In this document: in pieces, positions 40,674-49,297 of the stretch
Numbering within the stretch: position 1 is the stretch's first letter
Layout of the letters: each line of letters begins with the position of its first letter
DNA from: Paracoccus lichenicola
Lineage (GTDB): Bacteria; Pseudomonadota; Alphaproteobacteria; Rhodobacterales; Rhodobacteraceae
Assembly: GCF_009708075.1 (NCBI RefSeq)
Contig: NZ_WMBT01000004.1
Coordinates: 186,001 to 250,000 of the forward strand
Direction of reading: 5' to 3'
DNA length: 64,000 nucleotides
Position numbers and translations under genes: made by a program
The notes under the pieces: model-generated
What the model was told of the DNA's origin: nothing
Database searches by the model: none
What the model saw: only the letters and a program-made list of their open reading frames with translations

Positions 40674-41447
40674 CTAATGCAGCCCGAAGCGGCCCATCAG
40701 CATCCGGCGCATCCGCACGAAATCCGCTCCGTTGCGGTCGCGCGGGCGCGGCAGGTCCACCGGGATCAGCGCCGGGGGCGTGCCGTCGGCGGACAGGACC
40801 AGCACCCGGTCGGCCAAAAAGATCGCTTCCTCGAGGTCATGGGTCACCAGGATCATGGTGACGTTCTCCTCGCGCCAGATGCGGGCCAGTTCCTCCTGCA
40901 TGGTCAGCTTGGTCATCGCGTCCAGCGCCCCCAGCGGCTCGTCCAGCAGCAGGATTTCCGGCTGCACCGTCAGGGCGCGCGCGATGCCCACGCGCTGCGC
41001 CATGCCGCCCGACAGCTGCCGGGGCCAGGCGTTCTCGAAATCCGAAAGGCCCACCAGCCGGATATGGCGGCGCGCGCGATCCTGCGCCACGCTGCGGGCG
41101 ATGCCGCGCACCTCCAGCCCGAAGGCGACGTTCTCCAGCACCGTCAGCCAGGGCAGCAGGCGCGGTTCCTGATAGATCACCGCCCGTTCGGTGCCGACCC
41201 CCGCGACGGGCCGGCCGTCGATCACCACCTGGCCGCTGTCGGCGGCCTCCAGCCCCGCCAGCATGCGCAGCAGCGTGGTCTTGCCGCAGCCCGAGGGGCC
41301 GACGATGGCCAGCGATTCCCCCGCGCGGATGTCCAGCGACAGGTTGCGCAGGACCGGCAAGGGCTGGCCGTTCAGGGTGAAGGCCTTGGACAGGTGGCGC
41401 AGCGAGACCGCGCCGCGCAGGGTGTCGCCAGTGGCTTGGGGGGTCAT
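40674..41447 (-). CDS. ssuB: ABC transporter ATP-binding protein, sulfonate type
   Basis: A 257-residue ATPase. Walker A GPSGCGKTTLLRMLAG near residue 51, signature LSGGMAQRVGIARALT near 143, and Walker B ILLLDEPLGALDAMT near 168 are intact. The sequence is of the SsuB/TauB/NrtD type. It overlaps the binding-protein gene by 4 bases (ATGA) and is the last gene of the set. Aliphatic sulfonates or related organosulfur compounds are the likely cargo by context. Confidence 0.82.
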   Translation of the reverse strand: MTPQATGDTLRGAVSLRHLSKAFTLNGQPLPVLRNLSLDIRAGESLAIVGPSGCGKTTLLRMLAGLEAADSGQVVIDGRPVAGVGTERAVIYQEPRLLPWLTVLENVAFGLEVRGIARSVAQDRARRHIRLVGLSDFENAWPRQLSGGMAQRVGIARALTVQPEILLLDEPLGALDAMTKLTMQEELARIWREENVTMILVTHDLEEAIFLADRVLVLSADGTPPALIPVDLPRPRDRNGADFVRMRRMLMGRFGLH

Positions 41448-42412
41448 TTCGCCGCCACCTCCTCGCCCGTGACCAGCAGCACGTCGCGCGCCGTCAGCTT
41501 GCCGGGGGGCAGCTTGCCTTCGCGCACCAGCACGTCGATCCAGAACTGGATGTCGCGTTCGACGGCAAGCCCTCCGGGGCGCACGCCGAAGCCCGCGAAA
41601 TACTGCGCGACCTCCGGGTTCTCGCCGCGTTCCTGCAAGACGCGGGCCAGGATCTCGCGCGTTTCCTCGGGGTGTTCGCGGGCATAGTCCAGCGCGCGGG
41701 CGGATTGGCGGATGAACTGGTCGGCGGCCTCGGGGTGCTTTTCGACCCAGTCCTTGCGCAGCACGGTGAAACCGCCCGCGATCTCTCCCAACACGTCGGT
41801 GTCGTCCAGGATCGCCCGCAGCCCGCCGTTCTTGCGCGCCGCCCCCTCGAAGGTGGTCTGCCAGTAACCGAAGGCCGCCACATCGACCTGGCCTGACCGC
41901 AGCACCTGTTCCAGTTGCGGTCCCGGAACGGTCACCAGGTTGGCCGCATCCTCGGGCAGGCCCTTCGCGTGCAGCGCCTCGCGCACGGTATAGTCCAGAT
42001 GCGCGCCCAGGGTGTTCACGGCGACGGTCTTGCCGGGGATGTCTTCGACCGACCGGATGGGGCTGTCTTCCAGCACGTAGAAGATCGACTGCACCTGGTC
42101 GTTGATGCCGTTGGTCGGATAGGCCGCGACGAAGTCGTTGCCCCCGATGATCGAATTCAGCACCGCCGCCGTGGCCGCGCTGCCGATCTCGATCGAGCCG
42201 CCCGCCAGCGCCATCAGCGATTCCGGCCCGCCCGAGGCATAGCCCGCGCTTTCCAGCACGATGCCGGTGCCGTCAAAATAACCCAGTTCGGCGGCCAGGT
42301 CATGGGCGCTGACGCCGCCATGGCTGGGCATGTGGCGCATCACCACATCCTCGGCCCAGGCGGGGACCGTCAGGGCTGTGGTCAGGGCAAGCGAGATCAG
42401 GACGTGTTTCAT
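41444..42412 (-). CDS. ssuA: ABC transporter substrate-binding protein, sulfonate type
   Basis: A 322-residue periplasmic protein with a Sec signal peptide (MKHVLISLALTTALTVPAWA). It has the SsuA/NMT1-like fold: GGPESLMALAGGSIEIGSAATAAV near the hinge and IPGKTVAVNTLGAHLDYTVREAL. The sequence FGYWQTTFEGAARKNGGLRAIL is in the ligand-proximal lobe. Probable partner of the permease 30 bases upstream and the overlapping ATPase downstream. Specificity for sulfonates is inferred. Confidence 0.82.
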   Translation of the reverse strand: MKHVLISLALTTALTVPAWAEDVVMRHMPSHGGVSAHDLAAELGYFDGTGIVLESAGYASGGPESLMALAGGSIEIGSAATAAVLNSIIGGNDFVAAYPTNGINDQVQSIFYVLEDSPIRSVEDIPGKTVAVNTLGAHLDYTVREALHAKGLPEDAANLVTVPGPQLEQVLRSGQVDVAAFGYWQTTFEGAARKNGGLRAILDDTDVLGEIAGGFTVLRKDWVEKHPEAADQFIRQSARALDYAREHPEETREILARVLQERGENPEVAQYFAGFGVRPGGLAVERDIQFWIDVLVREGKLPPGKLTARDVLLVTGEEVAAK

Positions 42413-42442
42413 GGCGTGTTCCTTTGGAAATGGGAATGGGCG

Positions 42443-43249
42443 TCAGTCCAGCGACCAGCGGCACAGCCGGCGTTGCAGCAGGACCAGGACGGCATTGGCG
42501 GCAAGGCCCAGGCCAGCCATCAGGAGGATCGCCGCGAACATCAGCGGGATCTGGAAATTGTACTGGGCGTTCATCACCTGAAAGCCGATGCCCTTGTTGG
42601 CGCCGATCATCTCGGCCGCGATCAGCAGCAGCAGGGCGGTGGTGGCCGACAGGCGCAGCCCCACGAAGATCGCAGGCACCGATGCGGGCAGGATCACCCG
42701 GCGGAACACCTGCACCCGCCCCGCGCCATAGCTTTCGGCCATCTCGACCAGCTTGCGGTCCACCTGCTTGACGCCGCCGATGGTGGCCAGCAGCGTGGGA
42801 AACAGCGTGGCCCAGAAGATCACGAAGACCTTGGATGTCTCGCCCAGGCCCAGCAGCAGGATGAACACCGGATAAAGCGCCAGGGCCGAGGTCTGGCGGA
42901 ACAGTTGCAGGATCGGGTCCAGCGCGCGTTCCACGGGGCGCAACTGGCCCATCAGCAGGCCCAGGGGGACGCCCAGGGCCACGGCACCGGCAAAGGCCAG
43001 GCCCGCGCGTTGCAGGCTGATGGCGATGTCATCGACCAGCGCGCCGCTGGCGATGCCGGTCCACAGCGCCCCAAGGATCGCGTCCAGCGGCGGCAGCACG
43101 GCGGGGCTGATCCATCCCAGCGTGCCGGACAGTTGCCACAAGGCCAGAAAGGCGATCACCAGGCCATAGCGCGCGAGAAACGCCCGGATTGGCGGCGCGG
43201 GCAGGCCGCGCGCGCGGCGGGGGGCGGTGTCGAGGTTTTGCAGCGTCAT
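42443..43249 (-). CDS. ssuC: ABC transporter permease, sulfonate type
   Basis: A 268-residue permease with about six transmembrane segments and the BPD-type loop (LLGLGETSKVFVIFWATLFPTLLATIGGVKQVDRKLVEMAESYGAGRVQVFRRVILPASVPAIFVG split across residues about 125-190). It follows the luciferase-like monooxygenase by 6 bases, which ties uptake to oxidation of the same substrate class. Confidence 0.83.
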   Translation of the reverse strand: MTLQNLDTAPRRARGLPAPPIRAFLARYGLVIAFLALWQLSGTLGWISPAVLPPLDAILGALWTGIASGALVDDIAISLQRAGLAFAGAVALGVPLGLLMGQLRPVERALDPILQLFRQTSALALYPVFILLLGLGETSKVFVIFWATLFPTLLATIGGVKQVDRKLVEMAESYGAGRVQVFRRVILPASVPAIFVGLRLSATTALLLLIAAEMIGANKGIGFQVMNAQYNFQIPLMFAAILLMAGLGLAANAVLVLLQRRLCRWSLD

Positions 43250-43255
43250 GGCCTG

Positions 43256-44602
43256 TCACTCCGCCGCCTGGGCCGCGCTGCGGGCGGCGGCGTAACGGTT
43301 GACCGGGAAGGGCAGGCCCAGGTTCTGGCGCAGGGTGCGGCCTTCGTAGGCGGTGCGGAACAGGCCCCGGCGTTGCAGTTCCGGGATCACCAGATCGACG
43401 AAATCGGTCAGCCCCGTGGGCAGCCAGGGCGGCAGGATGTTGAAGCCGTCGGCAGCCTCGGACGTGAACCATTCCTCCAGCATGTCGGCCACCTGGGCGG
43501 CGCTGCCGACGATGGTGTAATGCCCGCGGGCCGAGGCGACCCATTGGTAAAGCTGGCGGATGGTGAAGCCGTTTTCATCCGCGATCTGCCGGATCAGCGC
43601 CTGGCGCGACTTCATCCCCTCGGTCGGCGCGACGGGCGGCAGGGGGCCGTCCAGATCGGCCCCGGTCAGATCCAGGGTGCCGCCGGTCAGGCCCTTGACC
43701 AGGGAAATGCCGTCCTCCTCGAGGATCAGGGATGTCAGGCGGTCGTATTTCTCGCGCGCCTCATCCTCGGTGCGGCCGACGAAAGGCGACACGCCCGGCA
43801 TGATCAGGATGTGATCCGGGTCGCGGCCCAACCCGCGGGCGCGGGCCTTGATGTCGCGATAGAACTCCTGCGCGGTGTCCAGCCGCTGATGGGCGGTGAA
43901 GATCACTTCCGCCGTGGCGGCGGCAAGGCCGCGCCCGTCCTCGGACTGGCCCGCCTGCACGATGACCGGATGGCCCTGCGGGGACCGGGACACGTTCAGC
44001 GGCCCCTCGACCTTGAAATGCGCGCCCTTGTGATGGGCGAAGTGCAGCTTCGTCCGGTCCAGGAAATTCCCGGTTTCCTTGTCGCGGATGAAGATGTCGT
44101 CCTCGAAACTGTCCCACAGCTTCCTGACGACCTCGACATGCTCCGCCGCCCGCGCATAGCGGAAGGCATGGGGGTGCTGCGTGTCCAGGTTGAAGTTGCG
44201 CGCCGCGGCCTCGGTCGCGGTCGTCACCACGTTCCACCCCGCGCGCCCGCCCGAGATGAGATCCAGCGAGGCGAACTTGCGCGCGGTGTTGTAGGGTTCC
44301 TCGTAGGTGGTCGATGCCGTGGCGATGAAGCCCAGATGCGTGGTCTGCGTGGCCAGCGCGGCAAACAGCGTCACGGGTTCGAACCCTGCGATGCGGGCCG
44401 GGCCGCCTTCGGAGGTGCCGCCGGTGGCCAGGCCGTCGGCCAGGAAATAGGCGTCGAACAGGCCCCGTTCGGCTTCGCGCGCAAGCTGGACGTGGAAGTC
44501 GAAATTGACGGCCCCGTCTGCGGGTTGGTCGGGATGGCGCCAGCTGGCGATGTGCTGGCCGCCGCCGGGAAGGAAGGCGCCAAGGCGGATCTTGCGGGTC
44601 AT
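43256..44602 (-). CDS. NtaA/SnaA/DszA-family FMN-dependent monooxygenase
   Basis: A 448-residue luciferase-like monooxygenase. The N-terminus RKIRLGAFLPGGGQHIASWRHP, ATASTTYEEPYNTARKFASLDL, SGGRAGWNVVTTATEAAARNF and VIVQAGQSEDGRGLAAATAEVIF match the family that oxidises nitrilotriacetate, dibenzothiophene sulfone and related molecules using reduced FMN. With the FMN reductase two genes upstream it forms a two-component system, probably cleaving C-S bonds. The substrate is not determinable here. AGGAGAA precedes the ATG at 44602. Confidence 0.87.
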   Translation of the reverse strand: MTRKIRLGAFLPGGGQHIASWRHPDQPADGAVNFDFHVQLAREAERGLFDAYFLADGLATGGTSEGGPARIAGFEPVTLFAALATQTTHLGFIATASTTYEEPYNTARKFASLDLISGGRAGWNVVTTATEAAARNFNLDTQHPHAFRYARAAEHVEVVRKLWDSFEDDIFIRDKETGNFLDRTKLHFAHHKGAHFKVEGPLNVSRSPQGHPVIVQAGQSEDGRGLAAATAEVIFTAHQRLDTAQEFYRDIKARARGLGRDPDHILIMPGVSPFVGRTEDEAREKYDRLTSLILEEDGISLVKGLTGGTLDLTGADLDGPLPPVAPTEGMKSRQALIRQIADENGFTIRQLYQWVASARGHYTIVGSAAQVADMLEEWFTSEAADGFNILPPWLPTGLTDFVDLVIPELQRRGLFRTAYEGRTLRQNLGLPFPVNRYAAARSAAQAAE

Positions 44603-44616
44603 GGGGTTCTCCTCGT

Positions 44617-44736
44617 TCAGGCTGCGGTCAGGGCGGTGGCGCGTCCATCGACGCCCACCGGCACGTCGCCGTCCAGCAGGGTGACGGGCAGCACGTCGGC
44701 TGCGGGGATCGCGGCAAAGGTCTTGGGGCGGGTCAT
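44617..44736 (-). CDS. Small 39-residue ORF inside the organosulfur operon
   Basis: ATG at 44736, preceded by AAAGGA at 8-base spacing; the coding sequence ends TGA at 44617-44619. It begins MTRPKTFAAIPAADVLPVTL, continues LDGDVPVGVDGRATALTAA, and carries no signal peptide or transmembrane segment. It fits exactly between the FMN reductase stop (12 bases away) and the ribosome site of the monooxygenase. It is absent from the usual gene lists of these clusters as far as I recall. It could be a small subunit, a leader peptide or a remnant. Confidence 0.5.
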   Translation of the reverse strand: MTRPKTFAAIPAADVLPVTLLDGDVPVGVDGRATALTAA

Positions 44737-44748
44737 GGCAGGGTCCTT

Positions 44749-45306
44749 TCAGGCGGCGACCGACAGGGCCGGGTTCTCGCGCGGGATGAAGGGCGCGAAC
44801 TGGTCGATGGCGCGGTCCAGACGGTCCAGCAGCGCGGGCGAGGCCGGGATGCCGTCCCGGAAATCCGCCGCGCCGGCATAGACGCCGGTGGACAGGGTCG
44901 CGGCCTCGAAAAAGCCCATCAGCGGGCGCAACTGGTGTTCGATGACCAGGGCGTGGCGGTCGCCGCCGCCGGTCGCGGTCAGCAGCACCGGCTTGTGGCG
45001 CAGCGCCTCGGGGTCGATCAGGTCGAACAGGTGCTTGAACAGCCCCGGATAGCTGCCCTTGTAGACCGGCGCCCCCAGGATCAGCGCATCGGCGCCGACC
45101 AGCGATTGCACGATGGTCAAGGGCAAAGGCTCCAGATCCTCCAGCCGGCCCGCCCCGCCCAGCGAGGGCTGCAGGTCCGTCAGGTCATAGCTGGCGCCGA
45201 TGACATCGAAACGGCGCGTCAGCTTGTCCAGCGCCAGATCGACCAGGGCGCGCGTCTTCGAGGGGGCGGACAGGCTGCCCGAAAAGGCGGCGATGCGGAA
45301 GGCCAT
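44749..45306 (-). CDS. msuE: NADPH-dependent FMN reductase (SsuE/MsuE type)
   Basis: A 185-residue flavodoxin-fold reductase. FMN phosphate-binding loop FSGSLSAPSKTRALVD is at residues 8-23, with ILGAPVYKGSYPGLFKHLFDL near 76 and LLTATGGGDRHALVIEHQLRPLMGFF near 108; this last stretch is typical of the SsuE/MsuE group. It supplies reduced FMN to the monooxygenase. TAGGAGAA precedes the ATG at 45306. It starts the downstream transcription unit, with AACGAC-ttgtctt-GTCGT just before it. Confidence 0.88.
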   Translation of the reverse strand: MAFRIAAFSGSLSAPSKTRALVDLALDKLTRRFDVIGASYDLTDLQPSLGGAGRLEDLEPLPLTIVQSLVGADALILGAPVYKGSYPGLFKHLFDLIDPEALRHKPVLLTATGGGDRHALVIEHQLRPLMGFFEAATLSTGVYAGAADFRDGIPASPALLDRLDRAIDQFAPFIPRENPALSVAA

Positions 45307-45402
45307 GCATTTCTCCTATTAACGACTTGTCTTGTCGTGTTTTAGGCGAGAGCGGCTTTCCAGGCGATTCCAAAGGTCCGGAGGGATTTGGAACGCGTTG
45401 CC

Positions 45403-45462
45403 TGCCGGGGCGGGGCCAGACAGAAGATTTGGTCTTGCAGGGCGCGCAAGCCTGCCCCGGCA
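45403..45462 (-). terminator. Possible terminator/hairpin region between the two ABC gene sets
   Basis: TGCCGGGGC (45403-45411) pairs with GCCCCGGCA (45454-45462), directly downstream of the first permease stop on the minus strand. A second dyad, TTCCAAA (45368-45374) / TTTGGAA (45387-45393), follows. It may separate the two ABC operons. Confidence 0.4.
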
Positions 45463-45472
45463 ACCCGATTCG

Positions 45473-46258
45473 TCAGGCGGCGGGGGCGACCCGGCGGATG
45501 GCGGCGCGCGCCAGGGCGTCCAGGCCATAGCCCAAGATGCCGATCACCAGCACCACGGCCATCAACTGGTCATAGGCCAGCCTGTCGCGGGTATCGAGGA
45601 TGAAGTAGCCAAGCCCCGCCTGCACGCCCAGCATCTCGCAGGGGACCAGCACGATCCAGGTGATGCCGATGGCCAGCCGCAATCCGGTCAGCACCTGCGG
45701 CAGGACGCCGGGCAGGATCACGCGGCTCAGCGTCTCCCAGCGGGTGGCGGCCAGGCTTTGCGACAGCAGCAGCCATTGCGGGTCCAGTTGGCGGACACCG
45801 GCGGCGGTGTTCAGCAGGATCGGCCACAGGGCCGCGAACCCCAGCAGGAAATAGATCGGCGCATCGCCCACGCCAAAGACCATCACCGCAATGGGCATCC
45901 AGGACAGCGGAGAGATCATGCGCAGGAACTGGAAGGCGGGCGTGGTCGCGGCCTCGGCCAGGCGGGACGCGCCGACCAGAAGGCCCAAGGGCACGCCCAC
46001 CAGCAGCGCGGCGGCAAGGCCCACAAGGACGCGGCGCAGGCTTTGGACGACATGCAGCCACAGATCAGGCCCCGCCAGCAGGCCCGCCAGCGCCGGGAAG
46101 GTCCGCGTGGGCGAAAAGCGCCGGGCGAAGCTGGTGTCGCCCGCGATCATGTCGGTCGCCAGCCACCAGGCCAGCAGCAGCAGCGCGATCCCCGCCAGCC
46201 CCAGCACCGCGCCGCGCAGCCGCGACGGGCCGCGCGTCGTCTCAGGCCCCCTGCTCAC
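45473..46258 (-). CDS. ABC transporter permease (nitrate/sulfonate/taurine family)
   Basis: A 261-residue permease with about six transmembrane segments and the BPD-type ATPase-contact loop (FAALWPILLNTAAGVRQLDPQWLLLSQSLAATRWETLSRVILPGVLP). The start overlaps the binding-protein stop by four bases (ATGA). Last gene of the acyl-CoA-dehydrogenase-like operon. Confidence 0.87.
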   Translation of the reverse strand: MSRGPETTRGPSRLRGAVLGLAGIALLLLAWWLATDMIAGDTSFARRFSPTRTFPALAGLLAGPDLWLHVVQSLRRVLVGLAAALLVGVPLGLLVGASRLAEAATTPAFQFLRMISPLSWMPIAVMVFGVGDAPIYFLLGFAALWPILLNTAAGVRQLDPQWLLLSQSLAATRWETLSRVILPGVLPQVLTGLRLAIGITWIVLVPCEMLGVQAGLGYFILDTRDRLAYDQLMAVVLVIGILGYGLDALARAAIRRVAPAA

Positions 46259-47442
46259 GCCTCGATGACCTCGGACCGGGTCCAGCCCTCGGGCAGGCCG
46301 AAGGCGGGCAACCCGCCGACCCCTTCCAGGGCGGTCTTCACGAAGCGGTCATCCACCAGGTCGCCCGCCACGAAGGCCGGGTCCAGCGCGTCCAGGAAGC
46401 CCCGCTCGCCCTGGACAAGGGTGTCCTTGAGCATCCGCACCAGTTCGGCGGTATAGGACGGGAAGGGATAGGGCTGGAAGTCGATGCGCCTGTCCTGCCA
46501 GTCCGGGTGGCGGACCACGCCCGAGGCGGCATAGCCCTGCATGTCGGCGTCCGAGGGCGTCAGGACGCGGGCCAGGACCTCGGGGGAATGGGGGGTGTAC
46601 TTCTGCGGATCGGCGGAGGACAGCAGTTGCGCCGTTTCCGCCCGGTTGTCGCGGGTCCAGAGCTGCGCCTTGACCATGGCGCTCACGACCTTCTGCGACC
46701 ATTCGGGGCGGTTCGCCAGATGATCCTCGTGCATGAAGACCAGGCAGCAGGCATGGTCGCGCCACACGTCGCCGGTAAAGCGCAGCACCTTGCCGATACC
46801 GTTGATCTCGGCCGCCGCGTTGAAGGGTTCCGCCACGATGTAACCGGCGATCTGGCCCGCCGCCAGCGCGGGCACCATGTCGGCGGGCGACATCAAGGAC
46901 AGCGCGACCTGGTTCGCAGCGGGAGTGCCGGTGGTGATGACGGTCAGCCCGTTGTCGCGCAGCAGGCGTTGCAGCACGACGTTGTGGATCGAATACCAAT
47001 GGGGGACCGCCACCGTCTTGCCGCCCAGATCGGCGACCGTGGCGATGTCGTTCGCCGCCGTTAGGCCGGAGCCCGAGGTGTGGTTCCAGGCCACCACCCT
47101 GGCCGGTATCCCGCTGCCATAGCGCGCCCAGATCGCGATGGGCGACAGCAGATGGACCACGTTGACCTGGCCTGCCAGGAAGGCCTCGACGACCTGGGAC
47201 CAGCCGCGGAACATCACGGGCTTTTCCACGGCCAGGCCCTCGGCCTCGAAGAAGCCCTTGCCATGGGCCACCAGCAGGGGCGTGGCGTCGGTGATCGGCA
47301 GATAGCCGATCCGCACGGGTTCGTCCGGGCCTTCGGCGCGGGCGGCGCGGGCGCGCAGAAAGGGCAGCGCGCCCGAGGCCGTCAGCAGGGCCGACAGGCG
47401 CATGATGTCGCGGCGGGAAAACAGGCTGTCTTCGGTGGGCAT
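46255..47442 (-). CDS. Tat-exported ABC substrate-binding protein
   Basis: A 395-residue NrtA/SsuA-like periplasmic binding protein. The N-terminus MPTEDSLFSRRDIMRLSALL is a twin-arginine signal; the mature part shows VRIGYLPITDATPLLVAHGKGFF, LAGQVNVVHLLSPIAIWARYGSG and VAVPHWYSIHNVVLQRLL. Proteins of this length in the family bind nitrate, bicarbonate, sulfonates or related anions. Tat export suggests folding or cofactor binding before transport. I chose the ATG at 47442 because the frame further upstream is antisense-like and lacks a signal. Confidence 0.85.
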   Translation of the reverse strand: MPTEDSLFSRRDIMRLSALLTASGALPFLRARAARAEGPDEPVRIGYLPITDATPLLVAHGKGFFEAEGLAVEKPVMFRGWSQVVEAFLAGQVNVVHLLSPIAIWARYGSGIPARVVAWNHTSGSGLTAANDIATVADLGGKTVAVPHWYSIHNVVLQRLLRDNGLTVITTGTPAANQVALSLMSPADMVPALAAGQIAGYIVAEPFNAAAEINGIGKVLRFTGDVWRDHACCLVFMHEDHLANRPEWSQKVVSAMVKAQLWTRDNRAETAQLLSSADPQKYTPHSPEVLARVLTPSDADMQGYAASGVVRHPDWQDRRIDFQPYPFPSYTAELVRMLKDTLVQGERGFLDALDPAFVAGDLVDDRFVKTALEGVGGLPAFGLPEGWTRSEVIEA

Positions 47443-47453
47443 GAAAGGCTCCT

Positions 47454-48227
47454 TCACGGGCGGCGGGTGGCGCGGCGCAGCGCGCCGACGATGTCGATGC
47501 GGATGCGGCCAAGCTCGGCCAGGTGGTCTTCGCGCGGCGCGGGCAGGTCGATCGGCCATTCGCCGATGCTGCCCGCCGGGCTGCCGCCCAGCAGGATGAT
47601 GCGGTCCGAGACCAGCAGCGCCTCGTCGATGTCGTGCGTCACCAGCACGGCGGCGGTGCGGTAATCGGCCACGACCTTGACCAGCAGATCCTGCATCATG
47701 GCCCGCGTCACCTCGTCCAGGGCACCGAAGGGTTCGTCCAGCAGCAGCACCTGCGGCTGGCGGGCGAGGCAACGGGCCAGGGCCGCGCGCTGCGCCATGC
47801 CGCCGGACAGGGCGGCGGGGCGCAGGTGGCGGGCGTGGTCCAGCCCGACCTCGGCAATGGCGCGGTCGATGCGGTCCCGGCGCTCGTCCGGGGACAGGTG
47901 GGGCTGGCGCCTGAAATCCAGCCCGAAGGCCACGTTGCGTTCCAGATCCAGCCAGGGCAGCAGGCCGGGCTGCTGGAAGGCCATGGCCAGGCGGGGGTGG
48001 ACGCCCGACAGGGGCGCGCCCTCCATCTCGATCCGGCCGGCTTCGGGCGGCTGCAATCCTGCCAGCACGCGCAACAGGCTGGACTTGCCCACCCCGCTTG
48101 GTCCCAGGACCGAGACGATCTCTCCGGGCGCAAGATCCAGGTCGAAGCCTTGCAGCACCGGGGCCGCCGCGCCGGGATAGCGCAGCGCCACGCCTGCGGC
48201 GCGCAGCACGGGACGAGGCTCGGTCAT
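47454..48227 (-). CDS. ABC transporter ATP-binding protein
   Basis: A 257-residue ATPase of the SsuB/NrtD type: Walker A GPSGVGKSSLLRVLAG near residue 42, signature LSGGMAQRAALARCLA near 138, Walker B VLLLDEPFGALDEVT near 163. The start overlaps the stop of the acyl-CoA-dehydrogenase-like gene (ATGA). It serves the Tat-exported binding protein and permease that follow. Confidence 0.88.
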   Translation of the reverse strand: MTEPRPVLRAAGVALRYPGAAAPVLQGFDLDLAPGEIVSVLGPSGVGKSSLLRVLAGLQPPEAGRIEMEGAPLSGVHPRLAMAFQQPGLLPWLDLERNVAFGLDFRRQPHLSPDERRDRIDRAIAEVGLDHARHLRPAALSGGMAQRAALARCLARQPQVLLLDEPFGALDEVTRAMMQDLLVKVVADYRTAAVLVTHDIDEALLVSDRIILLGGSPAGSIGEWPIDLPAPREDHLAELGRIRIDIVGALRRATRRP

Positions 48228-49297
48228 GCGGCGCGGCCCAGGGCGGCCAGCGCGGTGCGCAGTTGCACGGTGCTGGGGGTGATGACGGGGACAAAGGCCG
48301 CCTCGCGCCAGCGGCGGGCAAAGCCCCCGCCCGGTCCCTGCAGATAGCAGCGCCCGCCCCCCGCCTGCAATTCCAGCGACACCGCCTCGAAGGCGATGTC
48401 GGACAGGGCGATGCGCAACTCGAACAGGGCGGCGGGCCGGGTGACGAAGCCGCCCGAGGCCAGGCCCGCCTCCAGCGCGGCGGCGACCTGGTCCAGCCGC
48501 GCGCGCAGGGCGGCGATGGGGGCGGCCAGCACGCCGCGCCCTGCCCCGGTCTCGCCCGCGGCTTCGTCCAGGGACCGCCGGGCCAGGCCCAGGGGCAGGC
48601 CGCATTGCATGGCCAGGAAGGCCGGGCGCACGCCGGGCAGCCAGCCCGGGGCGTCGGCGGCGATGATGCGGTCGCGAGGGACGCGCGCCCCCTCGATCCG
48701 CAGCGCGGCGGTGTCCGAGGAGCGCATGGCCATCAGCGCCAGATCCGCGCCGCGCGACACGCCCGGGTCGTCATGCGCCAGGGCCAGGATCAGCGCAGGC
48801 CCGCCATCGGCCGGATCGGCCGCCGTTGCCACGACAAAGCCCTGCTCGCGCAGGTTGGTGACCCAGGGCAGGATACCGTCGATGACCAGCGCGTCGCCCT
48901 CGGGCCGTGCCGTGACCTCCAGCGGCTCGAGACCCGCAAGGAACTTCATCACGTTCGACAGGCCCGAGGCCCCGGCCAGCCGCCCCGCCAGCAGATCGGG
49001 CAGAAGCCGGTCGCGCAGGGCATGGTTGGGGGTTCGGACCATGAATTCGACAAAGCAGCGGTGCCCCCACAGCATGAAGGCGGCGGCCAGGGATTCCCGC
49101 GCCACGGCGGCAATCGCCCCGACGGCGTCCATGGCGGTGCCGCCCTGCCCGCCCAAAGCGCCGGGCACGCCGACCCGGGCCAGCCCCGCATCCGCCAGGC
49201 GCGGTAGGATCAGGGCCGCAGGCACGTCGCCCGCGTCGATCCCCTTGGCTTGGGCGGCCAGCCATCCGGCCAGATCCGGGGGCAGGATCCCGGTCAT
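48224..49297 (-). CDS. Acyl-CoA dehydrogenase-like flavoprotein
   Basis: A 357-residue protein with the acyl-CoA dehydrogenase fold. It has an N-terminal helical domain (MTGILPPDLAGWLAAQAKGI), then ASGLSNVMKFLAGLEPLEV and VIDGILPWVTNLREQGFVVATAA in the beta domain, and a C-terminal helical bundle ending VPVITPSTVQLRTALAALG. Relatives such as SfnB and DszC act in sulfur scavenging rather than fatty-acid oxidation; the ABC genes make that likely here. The ATG at 49297 overlaps the stop of a 10-codon upstream ORF, which has the only good ribosome site. Substrate unknown. Confidence 0.78.
   Translation of the reverse strand: MTGILPPDLAGWLAAQAKGIDAGDVPAALILPRLADAGLARVGVPGALGGQGGTAMDAVGAIAAVARESLAAAFMLWGHRCFVEFMVRTPNHALRDRLLPDLLAGRLAGASGLSNVMKFLAGLEPLEVTARPEGDALVIDGILPWVTNLREQGFVVATAADPADGGPALILALAHDDPGVSRGADLALMAMRSSDTAALRIEGARVPRDRIIAADAPGWLPGVRPAFLAMQCGLPLGLARRSLDEAAGETGAGRGVLAAPIAALRARLDQVAAALEAGLASGGFVTRPAALFELRIALSDIAFEAVSLELQAGGGRCYLQGPGGGFARRWREAAFVPVITPSTVQLRTALAALGRAA

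Noticed and set aside
41915..44881. A 988-residue plus-strand frame opposite the ssu-like genes
   Set aside because: Overlaps four recognisable genes and shows only shadow composition.
47443..48321. A long N-terminal extension of the Tat-exported binding protein
   Set aside because: It would place the twin-arginine signal internally and overlaps the ATPase gene, which has intact motifs in another frame.
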